Below, one piece after another: positions 9,026-19,266 of a stretch of DNA of 64,000 nt. The position numbers were made by a program, and so were the translations under genes. Under the pieces are notes generated by a model, which was not told where the DNA came from, searched no databases, and was given only the letters and a program-made list of their open reading frames with translations. The DNA is from BRH-c54 sp965284565 (GTDB lineage Bacteria > Bacteroidota > Bacteroidia > Flavobacteriales_E > Vicingaceae), in NCBI GenBank assembly GCA_965284565.1, contig OZ260100.1, positions 806,001 to 870,000 of the forward strand, read 5' to 3'. Position 1 is the stretch's first letter; every line of letters starts with the position of its first letter.

Positions 9026-12000
9026 TTACTGTTTTATCAGCTTAACCACTTTTTGTTGATTATCTATCATTAGATTAACAAAATAAAGCCCATTAGCCCA
9101 CTTTGAAGCATCAATTTCTACATGGTTATTATTAATAACTTTGTTATACATTATCTTGCCCTCTATACTTGTAACTAAAATTTGAGTAGATTTTGTTTCT
9201 ATTAAAGTTAAGGTAAATGTATTTTGTGTTGGGTTTGGGAATAAACTTATATTATCAAGATAATCAACTTCATCTATGCTAGTAGTAGAAGAAATCACTT
9301 GAATAGTCTTTATTCCTGTAGTTCTCATAACAGAAGTAGAGTCGCAAAACATAGAAGAACAACCTGATAGCGAGTCAGTAATAGTTAGACACAAATTATA
9401 TACCCCTATTGTTGCGTAAGTATGATTTGGATAAGCTTGTGTAGAGGTATTTCCATCACCAAAATCCCATAAGTACTGTAAATTATTACCCGAAGAAAGG
9501 TTAGTAATTAACAAATTTAGTGAATCATTAGGGTCAATGGATTTAGTAAAGTAAGCTGTTAGCGAAGTATCAACAGAAAGAACAATTTCAACAATACTGT
9601 CACAATTGTTAACAGTTTGTAAGCTATCATAATAAGTTCCCGCTGTGGATTGATAAACTCCAGCAATCAAAATACTATCTCCTTGACAAATGGTGTCATA
9701 GTTAGTATTAAAATAGTTTGGGTTTATTGTTAAAGTAGTAGCAATAACACTATCACAACCATTAACTGTTTGCAAGCTATCATAATAGGTTCCAGCTGTG
9801 CTTTGATAAACACCACCAATCAAAATGCTATCTCCTTGGCAAATAGAATCATTGTTAGTATTAAAATAGTTTGGGTTTATTGTTAAAGTAGTAGCAATAA
9901 CACTATCACAACCATTAACTGTTTGCAAGCTATCATAATAGGTTCCAGCTGTGCTTTGATAAACACCACCAATCAAAATGCTATCTCCTTGGCAAATAGA
10001 ATCATTGTTAGTATTGAAATAGTTTGGGTTTATTGTTAAAGTAGTAGCAATAACACTATCACAACCATTAACTGTTTGCAAGCTATCATAATAGGTTCCA
10101 GCTGTGCTTTGATAAACACCACCAATCAAAATGCTATCTCCTTGGCAAATAGAATCATTGTTAGTATTGAAATAGTTTGGGTTTATTGTTAAAGTAGTAG
10201 CAATAACACTATCACAACCGCTAACTGTTTGCAAACTATCATAATAGGTTCCAGCTGTGCTTTGATAAACACCTCCTATCAAAATACTATCTCCTTGGCA
10301 AATAGAATCATTGTTAGTATTGAAATAGTTTGAGTTTATTGTTAGAGTTGTAGCAATAATACTATCACAGCCGTTAACTGTTTGTAAGCTATCATAATAG
10401 GTTCCTGCTGTATTTTGGTAGGTTCCGCTAATTAATACACTATCTCCCTGGCATATAGAAATATTTTGGTTGTTTGTTGTTGAATTATGTATAATTAAGT
10501 TCAAATTAATAACACTATCACAACCATTATAGGCTCCTCCAGCTATTGTATAAATAGGAGAATTTGTACTAGAAGTGTAAGTAATATTGTCTAACCACGT
10601 GATACTATCACAAGAAGAAATAGTATCAACAAAATAACTAGGAGTACACTGCCCTAATTTAAGAATAAAAATATCATCTTGACCTACTGCTGTCATATTA
10701 TAAGTATTAGGTCCTGGATCAAAATCTACAGTATTTTGATAATAACCCCCAACATATATTGTGCTATCATTTTCAACAAAAATTGTATTTCCTCTTTCAT
10801 ACCCTGAGCCTCCCATGCTTTTAGCCCAAACAAAATTACCACTAGCGTCAAGCTTACTAATAAAAATATCATTATTACCAGTAGCTATTAAATTATAGGT
10901 TCCTATTCCTGGATCAAAATCTGTTGTTCCTCCAAACCATCCTGTACTATAAACATTGTTGTAACTATCTACAGTTATATCTAATCCAAAGTCAAGACTA
11001 GTACCTCCTATACTTTTAGCCCAAACAAAATTACCGCTAGCATCAAGTTTACTAATAAAAATATCAGTATTTCCGGTAGCTGTTAAATTATATATTCCTA
11101 CTCCAGGGTTAAAATCTACAGTACCGTTATACCAACCGGTAAAATAAACATTATTTAAATTATCTGTAGTTACAGCATAGCCATAATCCTGTCCACTACC
11201 ACCAATACGATTTGCCCATAAAAAGTTTCCATTATTGTCTAATTTGACTATGAAAATATCGTCATCATTTATTCCCGATGAAGAAAGATTATATGTTCCT
11301 GTTCCTGGGTCAAAATCTACTGTATTTCTGAAAACACCTGTAATACAAATATTATTCATATTATCTAATGTTGCATCTGGATAACTAACAAGCCCTCCTC
11401 CAATGTTTTTTGCCCAAACAAAGTCTCCATTACTGTCAAGTTTTAAAATGAATAAATCTTTTGTGCCTAACGGAGAAAGATTATAAACACCTGATCCAGG
11501 GTCAAAATCAGCAACACCATCAAAATGACCAACAATATAGAGGTTTCCAAAAGCATCAATAAGAATAGACTCTCCTTGTTCTTGTCCTGATCCACCAAAA
11601 CTCTTTGCCCATAAAAAATTTCCATTGGTATCTAATTTAAGAACAAAAGCTTCCTGTTGTCCCGTAGAGGTTAAATTATACGTGCCAACTCCAGGGTCAA
11701 AATCAGCAGTCCCCATATAATAACCAGTAATATAAATATTTCCACCACCATCTGATACTATTGAACTACCCAAAACATAATTAAATCCAGTTACACTTTT
11801 AGCCCAAACAAAGTTTCCATTTCCATCATATTTACTAATGAAAGCATCTTCTTGTCCACTAGATGTTAAATTAAAAACGCCTACTCCAGGATCAAAATCA
11901 ACAGTTCCAGTAAAATGACCAGTCGTATAGACATTGTTATTTTCAATAATAATTGAATTTGTTGCTTCGTATGATGTTCCTCCCATACTTTTAGCCCAAG

Positions 12001-12094
12001 CAAAATCTTGAGCATAACTAAAGTTTATAGAAAAAATAAACCCCAAGTATAAAAAAATATTTTTTGCATTGAAGTGACGTTTACTTATATTCAT
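9026..12094 (-). CDS. T9SS-secreted repeat protein (SBBP-like repeats, 51-residue repeats, PKD, sorting domain)
   Basis: The 1022-residue protein has a signal peptide (to about residue 29). Residues about 30-470 contain eight propeller-like repeats of roughly 54 residues, each with a DFDPGxGxYNL core followed by DxFIxKLDxxGNFVWAKS. Next come 51-residue repeats with CDSVIATTLTIN and SICQGDSILIGG (about 530-840), a PKD-like domain with YLWDFGDGN (about 850-915), and a C-terminal T9SS type A sorting domain (NISLFPNPTQNTF to the Lys-rich end). It is thus exported by the type IX system and anchored or released at the cell surface. Adhesin or surface-layer roles are usual guesses for such proteins; no catalytic motif is seen. 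The ATG at 12094 fits the signal peptide. Near-identical DNA repeats suggest copy-number variation. Confidence 0.85.
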   Translation of the reverse strand: MNISKRHFNAKNIFLYLGFIFSINFSYAQDFAWAKSMGGTSYEATNSIIIENNNVYTTGHFTGTVDFDPGVGVFNLTSSGQEDAFISKYDGNGNFVWAKSVTGFNYVLGSSIVSDGGGNIYITGYYMGTADFDPGVGTYNLTSTGQQEAFVLKLDTNGNFLWAKSFGGSGQEQGESILIDAFGNLYIVGHFDGVADFDPGSGVYNLSPLGTKDLFILKLDSNGDFVWAKNIGGGLVSYPDATLDNMNNICITGVFRNTVDFDPGTGTYNLSSSGINDDDIFIVKLDNNGNFLWANRIGGSGQDYGYAVTTDNLNNVYFTGWYNGTVDFNPGVGIYNLTATGNTDIFISKLDASGNFVWAKSIGGTSLDFGLDITVDSYNNVYSTGWFGGTTDFDPGIGTYNLIATGNNDIFISKLDASGNFVWAKSMGGSGYERGNTIFVENDSTIYVGGYYQNTVDFDPGPNTYNMTAVGQDDIFILKLGQCTPSYFVDTISSCDSITWLDNITYTSSTNSPIYTIAGGAYNGCDSVINLNLIIHNSTTNNQNISICQGDSVLISGTYQNTAGTYYDSLQTVNGCDSIIATTLTINSNYFNTNNDSICQGDSILIGGVYQSTAGTYYDSLQTVSGCDSVIATTLTINPNYFNTNNDSICQGDSILIGGVYQSTAGTYYDSLQTVNGCDSVIATTLTINPNYFNTNNDSICQGDSILIGGVYQSTAGTYYDSLQTVNGCDSVIATTLTINPNYFNTNNDSICQGDSILIGGVYQSTAGTYYDSLQTVNGCDSVIATTLTINPNYFNTNYDTICQGDSILIAGVYQSTAGTYYDSLQTVNNCDSIVEIVLSVDTSLTAYFTKSIDPNDSLNLLITNLSSGNNLQYLWDFGDGNTSTQAYPNHTYATIGVYNLCLTITDSLSGCSSMFCDSTSVMRTTGIKTIQVISSTTSIDEVDYLDNISLFPNPTQNTFTLTLIETKSTQILVTSIEGKIMYNKVINNNHVEIDASKWANGLYFVNLMIDNQQKVVKLIKQ
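9580..10459 (-). repeat. 153-bp tandem repeat array inside the T9SS protein gene
   Basis: The CDS motif of each unit recurs at exactly 153-bp spacing, with the CAC triplet on the plus strand at 9601, 9754, 9907, 10060, 10213 and 10366. A degenerate seventh copy sits at 10519. Each unit encodes 51 residues. The three central units are almost identical at the DNA level, differing at single bases such as ATTAAAATAG versus ATTGAAATAG. The outer units are more diverged, as expected for expansion by unequal crossing-over or slippage. All units stay in frame. Confidence 0.95.
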
Positions 12095-12250
12095 GATTTT
12101 ATCGTTTAACTATTGATTTGTAAATGTATAAATTATATTTATAAAACACAGGTGTTAAGCTCAAAAAGTAATTACCGAGAAATATCATTTTCCAAAAATT
12201 TTTATGCAATTTTATAATTCATTGCATCTATCCCGTAAAACCTAAAACTT

Positions 12251-15200
12251 ATGCAAAAATTAACGTTCAAATTTAGCTACATTTTATTAGTAGCATTTAT
12301 AAGCACTTTTATAATTCAATGTTCTTCACCAAATAGTGTCTCTGAGGATAATAATACTCGTCAGCCAGTATTGGTGTATGCCAAAGGCGATGTGTATAAA
12401 GAAGAATGGAAAGTAGTTGACTCGTTAGAACAAAACGGCTTAACCAAATCTGCACTTGACGAAGTAGAAAACATTGCTAAAAAAGCTGCTGCTGAAAATA
12501 ATCATGAACAAATTGTAAAAGCCCTCATTGTAAAAGCAAAATTGCAAAGCTATGTAGAAGAAAATGCTTTTGTAAACACCCTCAACGAATTAGACAGTGT
12601 TGCTAAAACAGCCGAATATCCTTTAAAACCAATGCTCCATTCTATTATTGGAGAATTGTATTGGATGTATTATCAAAATAACCGTTGGAAATTTTATAAT
12701 CGTTCCGCTACTACCAACTTCGAGAACAATGATATTGCCACTTGGGATTTGAAAAAAATCACCACAGAAACCATTAAACACTACCAACTTTCCATAAAAA
12801 ACATCGATAGTTTAAAAAGAACACCTATTGAAACATTTAATGAAATTATCATTGAGAAAAACGCCCGAAATTACCGTCCGTTTTTATACGATTTTTTAGC
12901 CCATAGAGCTACCGATTTTTTTATGAATGAAGAACCAAGCATCACCAAGCCTGTATATGAATTTGTTTTGGATGATTCTTCCTATATCATGCCTTTTACT
13001 ACTTTTTCTAAACTAAATATTCAATCAAAAGATTCACTTTCATTAAAATATTATGCCTTACAAACACTGCAAAATCTTACCAATATTCACATTAACGATT
13101 CTAATCCAACAGCATTAATAGATATTGAACTAAAAAGACTAAAATTTGTAAAAAACAATGCTGCTTTCGATAATGCTGACACACTTTATTATAAAGCTTT
13201 ATCAAAATTATACTTACGCTTTCCTGAAGATACTTCTACAGCTGAAGTAGTTTATGAAATGGCAAAAGTCTATCAAGCTCGTGGAAATTCCTATTCTATC
13301 AATGAACCTGAAAAATACAAATGGGATTTACAAACTGCCATGAATATGTGCAAAAATGCTATTAAAAAATATCCTGATACTTATGGAGCAGATTTATGCA
13401 AGCAGTTAGAAAATGAATTGAATAAAAAATCCTTAAACGTAAAAACTGAAACTGCCAATATTCCTAATGAACCGTTAAAAGCATTAATTTCTTACAAAAA
13501 TTTAGACACTGTTTTTCATAAATTAGTAAAAGTAGATTATGATGATTTTAAGAAATGGAATGAGAATAATGATAGCGATAAAAGATTAGAAAAAATACTT
13601 TCTTCCAAATTAATGCAAGAATGGAAAACTACACTACCTAATGATGGTGATTTAAGAGAACACTCGGGAGAATTTAAAATTGATGCCTTAGAAAAAGGCT
13701 TTTATATCTTACTGACTTCCACCACCAATGCTTTTCATTTTGACAAAGAAGCTGTTGCTATTTCGCCATTTTGGGTAAGCAACATCAGTTATCTTACCAG
13801 AAGAAATACTAACGAGTCTATGGAATTTTTTGTCATGGACAGAAATTCAGGCAAACCCTTGCAAGGTGTTTCAGCAAAATTGTATTACCAAAAATATAAC
13901 TACACTTTCCGTAATTACGAATGGAAAACTTTAGGTACTAAAACTACTGATGCTAATGGCTATTTTAAGGTAGAAAGCAGTAAAGATTATAGAAATTTTT
14001 ATGTTGATTTTTCTAAAGGAGATGACAGATTAAATACCGAAGACAGTTATTACCAATATCATTATAATGAGGATAGAAAGACCAGAACAAGCACAGTATT
14101 TTTTACTGATAGAGCCATTTATCGTCCGGGGCAAACGGTTTATTTTAAAGGAATTGTGTTGGAAACTGATCCTGATAACAACAATAAAATCAAAACTAAT
14201 TTTAAATCAACAGTTACTTTTTATGATGTAAACAATCAAAAAGTGGCTGATTTAAAATTAACTACCAACGAGTACGGTACGTTTAGCGGTTCTTTTGTAG
14301 CTCCCAACAACGGACTTAATGGGCAAATGTATATTTCAGACACACACGGTTCAAAATACATTTCGGTAGAAGAATATAAACGTCCGAAATTTGAAGTAAA
14401 GTTTGAACCCATAAAAGGCACTTACAAATTAGAAGAAAATGTGAATGTAGTTGGTAATGCCAAAACTTATTCAGGTGCTGCCTTAGATGAAGCTACCGTA
14501 ACTTATCGTGTAGTAAGAAATGCCTCATTCCCTTATTGGTGCTACTACCGTTGGGGATATTGGCCTCAATCTGCCGAAATGGAAATTACCAATGGCACCA
14601 CTACTACCGATGATAATGGTGAGTTTAAAGTAGATTTTATTGCCAAAGCAGACAAGTCAGTCAATAAAAAATATTCTCCTACTTATTCTTACACTATTTA
14701 TGCTGATGTAACTGATATTAATGGAGAAACACACAGTTCCACCACTTATGCGAGAGTAGGTTACAAAGCTCTCAACATTAATATTGGGGTGAACGATAAA
14801 CTCAACAAAAATGATGTGGATACTATTAATTTTACTACTACCAACCTCAACGGTGAATTTGAAGCAGCAACAGGAAATGTAAAAATTTGGGCGTTGAAAA
14901 TGCCTTCCAAAATTTATAAGAATCGTTATTGGAGTAAAGGCGATATTCACTTAATAAACAAAAATGAGTTTGAAAAACATTTTCCAATGGATGAGTTTGA
15001 GGATGAAAACAATGTGTATAAATGGGAAAAGAACATCAAAGTTTACGACCATGATTTTAACACCGCTAACAAAAAATCACTTCGCTTATTTAAATTACCT
15101 GAATGGAATTCTGGTTGGTACGTAATGGAAGCTGTTACCAAAGATAAATTTGGTCAGGAAGTAAAAGAAATCAAGTATTTCAATGTTTTTGGAGAAAATG

Positions 15201-18200
15201 AAAAACATCCTTCTACCAATGACATTGGTTGGTTCACGCCAGTTAAAGCCATAGGAGAACCTGGAGAAAATGCCGTGTTTTTATTAGCTACCGCAGCAAA
15301 AGAAGTAGATGTTTTGTATGAAATAGAACACAAAGGACAAATTGTTACCAAAGAACGATTAAAACTTAATAAAGAACAGAAAAAAATTATCATTCCTATT
15401 TTGGAAAAATACAGAGGTAATTTTCATGTACATTTCACTTTTGTTAAACACAGCAGAAATTTTAGCTACACTTCTACGGTAACTGTTCCTCATACTAACA
15501 AACAATTAGATATTGAATTTGAAACTTTTAGAAACAAATTACTACCCGGACAAGAAGAAGAATGGAAACTAAAAATTAAAGGCAAAAAAGGAGAAAAAAT
15601 TGCTGCCGAAATGGTCGCAGCCTTATATGATGCTTCGTTGGATGCTTTCCGCCCGAATTATTGGGGATTAAATGTGCATCATTACGATTACAGTCAGCGT
15701 TATTGGCAAAATAACAATGGTTTTAGCGATAAAAATGCTCAACTGTTAACCAAAGATTGGAATCCGTATTTATATAACCAAAAAGCCATTTATTACGACC
15801 AGCTTAATTGGTTTGGATTTAACTATTATCGATACAATAATTATGGGTATTATAAATATGATTTGGCAGCAAATCGTTCTCAAGGAGATGGAGATTATTT
15901 GGATGACATAGAAACAGAAGAAAAAGAAGCTCCTATGGAAGAAAGCACTGGAAGATCTTTAGCAAAAAAAAGCAAAATTTCTTCCGGAATAATTAGTAAA
16001 GATGAAGATAAAAACATGGATGCAACAACTGTTTCACAAACATTGGCAGGTGGAGAAAAATTGGCGGAGCAAAAACAAGATAATTCAGGTAGTTTGGATG
16101 AAGTAAAAGCCCGAAGTAATTTTAATGAAACCGCTTTTTTCTTTCCTCATTTAGAAACCAACGAAAAAGGTGAAATCATCATTAAATTTACTATTCCTGA
16201 AGCCTTAACCAAATGGAAGTTTATGGGATTGGCTCATACTAAAGATTTGAAAACAGGAATGATTTACGAAGAAACTGTTACGCAAAAAGACCTGATGGTT
16301 TATCCAAATGCACCACGTTTTTTCAGAGAAAACGATAAAATGACTTTTAGTACAAAAATTACCAACCTTTCTGAAAAAGACTTGACAGGAGAAGCTAAAA
16401 TTTATTTCTATGATGCACTCACCATGAAAGTAATTTCAGATAAATTGCTAACGAGTAAAGAGACCAATACTTTCTCAGTTAAAAAAGGTAAAAGTACATC
16501 TGTAAATTGGGAAATTAATATCCCAGAAGGTTATGGAGCTATTACTTATAAAGTTATTGCTAAATCGGGCAACTTTACTGATGGTGAAGAAATGGCTATT
16601 CCTGTTTTAACAAACCGCATGTTAGTAACCGAATCACTTCCACTACCTGTTAGAGGCAAAGGAACGACCAATTTTAAATTCAATAAGTTATTGGCTTCTG
16701 GGTCTTCAAGCACTATGAAAAATCATCGTTTAACCTTAGAGTTTACTTCTAATCCGGCTTGGTACGCCATACAGGCATTGCCTTACTTAATGGAATATCC
16801 ATATGAATGTGCTGAGCAAACTTTTAGTCGCTTTTATGCGAATTCTATTGCTACACATATTGCCAACTCTAACCCTAAAATTAAAAATGTATTTGAAAGC
16901 TGGAAAAACAGTTCGCCCGAAGCATTTTTATCTAATTTGGAGAAAAATCAGGAGCTAAAAGCCTTACTATTGGAAGAAACCCCTTGGGTATTAAATGCTC
17001 AAAATGAAGGAGAACGCAAAAAACGTGTAGGTTTACTATTCGATTTAAACAGAATGAGCAACGAGTTGGGTAGAGCAGAAATGAAATTACAACAATTGCA
17101 AGTTTCTAATGGCGGTTGGACATGGTTTAAAGGCATGCCCGAAAGCAGACACATCACCCAACACATTGTAACCGGAATGGGACATTTAGACCATTTAGGT
17201 GTGAAGAACATTCGCGAAGATTACAAAACCTGGAATATGGTTAAAAAAGCCGTATTGTATTTGGACAACCGTGTGAGAGAAGATTATGAATGGCTGAAAA
17301 AACATAATGTGGACATGACTAAAGACCATTTGAATTATGAAATCATTCAGTATTTGTATGCCAGAAGTTATTTCCTATCTGATGTAGAAATCAGTTCTCG
17401 CAATAAAGAAGCATATAATTATTACCTAAAACAAGCTAATGATTTTTGGTTAACTAAAAGTCGCTACATGCAAGGGATGATAGCTTTAGCTTTGCATAGA
17501 AACGGTCAACCAAAAACAGGCATTCACACTGAGCAAAAAATTATTGCTTCATTAAAAGATAATGCTATTCAACATGATGAGTTAGGCATGTATTGGAAAG
17601 ATAACATTAGCGGTTATTATTGGTATCAGGCTCCAATTGAAGTACAAGCATTATTAATTGAAGCTTTTGATGAAGTTGCCAATGATGCTGAGAGTGTAGA
17701 ATCTATGAAAATTTGGTTGTTAAAACAAAAACAAACGCAAGATTGGCGAACTACCAAAGCCACTACAGAAGCTTGTTACGCATTGTTATTAAGAGGAACT
17801 GATTTATTAGCAAGCGATGAATTGGTGGAAATAAAAGTAGGAAATACCATTATAGACCCTAAGAAAATGGATGATGTAAAAGTAGAAGCGGGAACAGGCT
17901 ACTTTAAAACTTCGTGGAGCAAAACGGAAATTAAACCAGAAATGGGCAATATTACCGTTACCAAAAAAGATGAAGGTGTAGCTTGGGGAGCTATGTATTG
18001 GCAATATTTTGAACAGTTGGACAAAATTACCACTCACGAAACGCCATTAAAATTGAGTAAAAAACTGTTTGTACAACGTAACACCGATGCGGGACCTGTA
18101 ATTGAACTGATTAAAGAAGGTACTACGTTAAAACCTGGTGATAAAATTAAAGTGCGTATAGAATTGCGTGTTGACAGAAACATGGAATACGTTCACATGA

Positions 18201-18463
18201 AAGACATGCGTGCAGCAGGTTTTGAGCCTATTAATGTTTTCTCTGGTTATCGTTATCAGGATGGGTTGGGTTATTATGAAAGTACTAAAGATGCGGCTAC
18301 CAACTTCTTTTTTGACTACTTGCCTAAAGGAACTTATGTGTTTGAATATCCTTTAAGAGTTAATATGAGTGGAGATTTTTCTAACGGAATTACAAGTATT
18401 CAATGTATGTATGCTCCTGAGTTCACTTCTCATTCAGAAGGAATTAGGGTATTGGTGAAGTAA
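12251..18463 (+). CDS. Alpha-2-macroglobulin family lipoprotein (thioester type)
   Basis: This is a giant 2070-residue bacterial alpha-2-macroglobulin, thought to trap attacking proteases covalently in the cell envelope. The N-terminal hydrophobic segment ends in IIQC (Cys24), a lipobox-like site with an atypical Gln before Cys. Residues about 30-400 are helical and look like a TPR-type extension. The MG2 signature TDRAIYRPGQTVYFKG lies near residue 618. The A2M domain contains FFPHLETNEKGEI (about 1297), and the thioester motif YECAEQTFSR holds Cys1520 and Gln1523. It is followed by the alpha-helical thioester domain (GGWTWFKG, DWRTTKATTEACYALL) and a receptor-binding-like C-terminus. It is larger than the roughly 1650 residues of E. 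coli YfhM. No pbpC gene, its common partner in Proteobacteria, is adjacent. Confidence 0.92.
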   Translation: MQKLTFKFSYILLVAFISTFIIQCSSPNSVSEDNNTRQPVLVYAKGDVYKEEWKVVDSLEQNGLTKSALDEVENIAKKAAAENNHEQIVKALIVKAKLQSYVEENAFVNTLNELDSVAKTAEYPLKPMLHSIIGELYWMYYQNNRWKFYNRSATTNFENNDIATWDLKKITTETIKHYQLSIKNIDSLKRTPIETFNEIIIEKNARNYRPFLYDFLAHRATDFFMNEEPSITKPVYEFVLDDSSYIMPFTTFSKLNIQSKDSLSLKYYALQTLQNLTNIHINDSNPTALIDIELKRLKFVKNNAAFDNADTLYYKALSKLYLRFPEDTSTAEVVYEMAKVYQARGNSYSINEPEKYKWDLQTAMNMCKNAIKKYPDTYGADLCKQLENELNKKSLNVKTETANIPNEPLKALISYKNLDTVFHKLVKVDYDDFKKWNENNDSDKRLEKILSSKLMQEWKTTLPNDGDLREHSGEFKIDALEKGFYILLTSTTNAFHFDKEAVAISPFWVSNISYLTRRNTNESMEFFVMDRNSGKPLQGVSAKLYYQKYNYTFRNYEWKTLGTKTTDANGYFKVESSKDYRNFYVDFSKGDDRLNTEDSYYQYHYNEDRKTRTSTVFFTDRAIYRPGQTVYFKGIVLETDPDNNNKIKTNFKSTVTFYDVNNQKVADLKLTTNEYGTFSGSFVAPNNGLNGQMYISDTHGSKYISVEEYKRPKFEVKFEPIKGTYKLEENVNVVGNAKTYSGAALDEATVTYRVVRNASFPYWCYYRWGYWPQSAEMEITNGTTTTDDNGEFKVDFIAKADKSVNKKYSPTYSYTIYADVTDINGETHSSTTYARVGYKALNINIGVNDKLNKNDVDTINFTTTNLNGEFEAATGNVKIWALKMPSKIYKNRYWSKGDIHLINKNEFEKHFPMDEFEDENNVYKWEKNIKVYDHDFNTANKKSLRLFKLPEWNSGWYVMEAVTKDKFGQEVKEIKYFNVFGENEKHPSTNDIGWFTPVKAIGEPGENAVFLLATAAKEVDVLYEIEHKGQIVTKERLKLNKEQKKIIIPILEKYRGNFHVHFTFVKHSRNFSYTSTVTVPHTNKQLDIEFETFRNKLLPGQEEEWKLKIKGKKGEKIAAEMVAALYDASLDAFRPNYWGLNVHHYDYSQRYWQNNNGFSDKNAQLLTKDWNPYLYNQKAIYYDQLNWFGFNYYRYNNYGYYKYDLAANRSQGDGDYLDDIETEEKEAPMEESTGRSLAKKSKISSGIISKDEDKNMDATTVSQTLAGGEKLAEQKQDNSGSLDEVKARSNFNETAFFFPHLETNEKGEIIIKFTIPEALTKWKFMGLAHTKDLKTGMIYEETVTQKDLMVYPNAPRFFRENDKMTFSTKITNLSEKDLTGEAKIYFYDALTMKVISDKLLTSKETNTFSVKKGKSTSVNWEINIPEGYGAITYKVIAKSGNFTDGEEMAIPVLTNRMLVTESLPLPVRGKGTTNFKFNKLLASGSSSTMKNHRLTLEFTSNPAWYAIQALPYLMEYPYECAEQTFSRFYANSIATHIANSNPKIKNVFESWKNSSPEAFLSNLEKNQELKALLLEETPWVLNAQNEGERKKRVGLLFDLNRMSNELGRAEMKLQQLQVSNGGWTWFKGMPESRHITQHIVTGMGHLDHLGVKNIREDYKTWNMVKKAVLYLDNRVREDYEWLKKHNVDMTKDHLNYEIIQYLYARSYFLSDVEISSRNKEAYNYYLKQANDFWLTKSRYMQGMIALALHRNGQPKTGIHTEQKIIASLKDNAIQHDELGMYWKDNISGYYWYQAPIEVQALLIEAFDEVANDAESVESMKIWLLKQKQTQDWRTTKATTEACYALLLRGTDLLASDELVEIKVGNTIIDPKKMDDVKVEAGTGYFKTSWSKTEIKPEMGNITVTKKDEGVAWGAMYWQYFEQLDKITTHETPLKLSKKLFVQRNTDAGPVIELIKEGTTLKPGDKIKVRIELRVDRNMEYVHMKDMRAAGFEPINVFSGYRYQDGLGYYESTKDAATNFFFDYLPKGTYVFEYPLRVNMSGDFSNGITSIQCMYAPEFTSHSEGIRVLVK

Positions 18464-18477
18464 TTAAAATTTATAAA

Positions 18478-18855
18478 ATGCAAATAGAATTTATCCTTTA
18501 TGTTGCCGACCAAGAAAAAAGCAAACATTTTTATGAAAAATTGTTGGGCATAAAAGCATCCTTGCATGTGCCCGGCATGACTGAATTTCAACTTTCAGAA
18601 ACAACTAAATTAGGCTTGATGCCCGAAAACGGAATTGCCAAAATTATAGAAACCGCAACTCCTCATCCTAACACTGGTAATGGAATTCCACGTTGCGAGT
18701 TGTATTTAAAAGTTAAAAATGCTAAAGAATATATGGAAAGAGGAATACAGCTTGGTGCAAAATTGATTAGTCCGATGCAACAAAGAGATTGGGGCGACAA
18801 AGCAGGCTACCTAGCCGATAAAGATGGCCATGTAATTGCTTTGGCTGAAGGGTAG
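18478..18855 (+). CDS. VOC-superfamily (glyoxalase/bleomycin-resistance-like) protein
   Basis: The 125-residue cytoplasmic protein carries one vicinal-oxygen-chelate fold unit pair. It begins with IEFILYVADQEKSKHFYEKLLG, the standard N-terminal strand-helix of VOC proteins, has a central CELYLKVKNAKEY segment and ends with GYLADKDGHVIALAE, the usual metal-site end strand. Members include dioxygenases, lyases and antibiotic-binding proteins. The sequence does not single out a substrate, and the first metal-ligand His usual in glyoxalase I is not evident. It follows the macroglobulin gene by 14 bp and may be read through from it. The stop lies 4 bp from the convergent cytochrome gene, with no terminator visible. 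Confidence 0.8.
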   Translation: MQIEFILYVADQEKSKHFYEKLLGIKASLHVPGMTEFQLSETTKLGLMPENGIAKIIETATPHPNTGNGIPRCELYLKVKNAKEYMERGIQLGAKLISPMQQRDWGDKAGYLADKDGHVIALAEG

Positions 18856-18859
18856 TTAA

Positions 18860-19264
18860 TTAATTATCCAATGCACCTTGTTCTATCCATTTCAACACCA
18901 AATCTTGTTCTGATTGTTGAATAGCTCCTGATGGAGGCATTATGGCTAAAGCTCCTGTTAAGTGTAAATACAATTTACTTTGTGGAGGATTACTAACATT
19001 TACGTAAGATGCACTAAACCCTGTATATAATAATTGATTATAGGAAACTGCAGATTGTAAATCTAATTTTGAATGTGAGGCATTATGACAGTTAGTACAA
19101 TTAGTATTAAAAATAGGCTGTACATGCACAATATATGAAATCGAATCTATTACATTTACATCTATTTCTTGTGCTATTGAATAAGGTCCTTTATCTTTAT
19201 TACAAGCGCTAAAAAATCCAATTATTAAAATAACTGCGATATATTTTAATGTTATTCTTATCAT
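18860..19264 (-). CDS. Monoheme c-type cytochrome lipoprotein
   Basis: The 134-residue protein has lipobox FFSAC (Cys21), a heme c motif CTNCH (56-60) and a downstream LAIMPP loop (about residue 106-111) whose Met can serve as axial ligand. It aligns along its whole length with the neighbour encoded at 19267-19725 (GPY after the lipid Cys, SYNQLL, GFSA, YVN, LYLHL, WIEQGALDN), so the two are tandem duplicates. It is the last gene of the minus-strand operon that begins with a class I-like cytochrome at 21016. An electron-transfer role in the envelope is inferred. Its partner could be the DUF5777 barrel or the multicopper oxidase encoded nearby. Confidence 0.82.
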   Translation of the reverse strand: MIRITLKYIAVILIIGFFSACNKDKGPYSIAQEIDVNVIDSISYIVHVQPIFNTNCTNCHNASHSKLDLQSAVSYNQLLYTGFSASYVNVSNPPQSKLYLHLTGALAIMPPSGAIQQSEQDLVLKWIEQGALDN

Positions 19265-19266
19265 AG

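Noticed and set aside
9580..10459. Regularly spaced repeats that might suggest a CRISPR array.
   Set aside because: Units are 153 bp, contiguous, in frame and encode a protein domain; there are no unique spacers.
18855..18860. Terminator expected between the convergent VOC and cytochrome genes.
   Set aside because: Only 4 bp separate the stops and no hairpin with T-run is found nearby.
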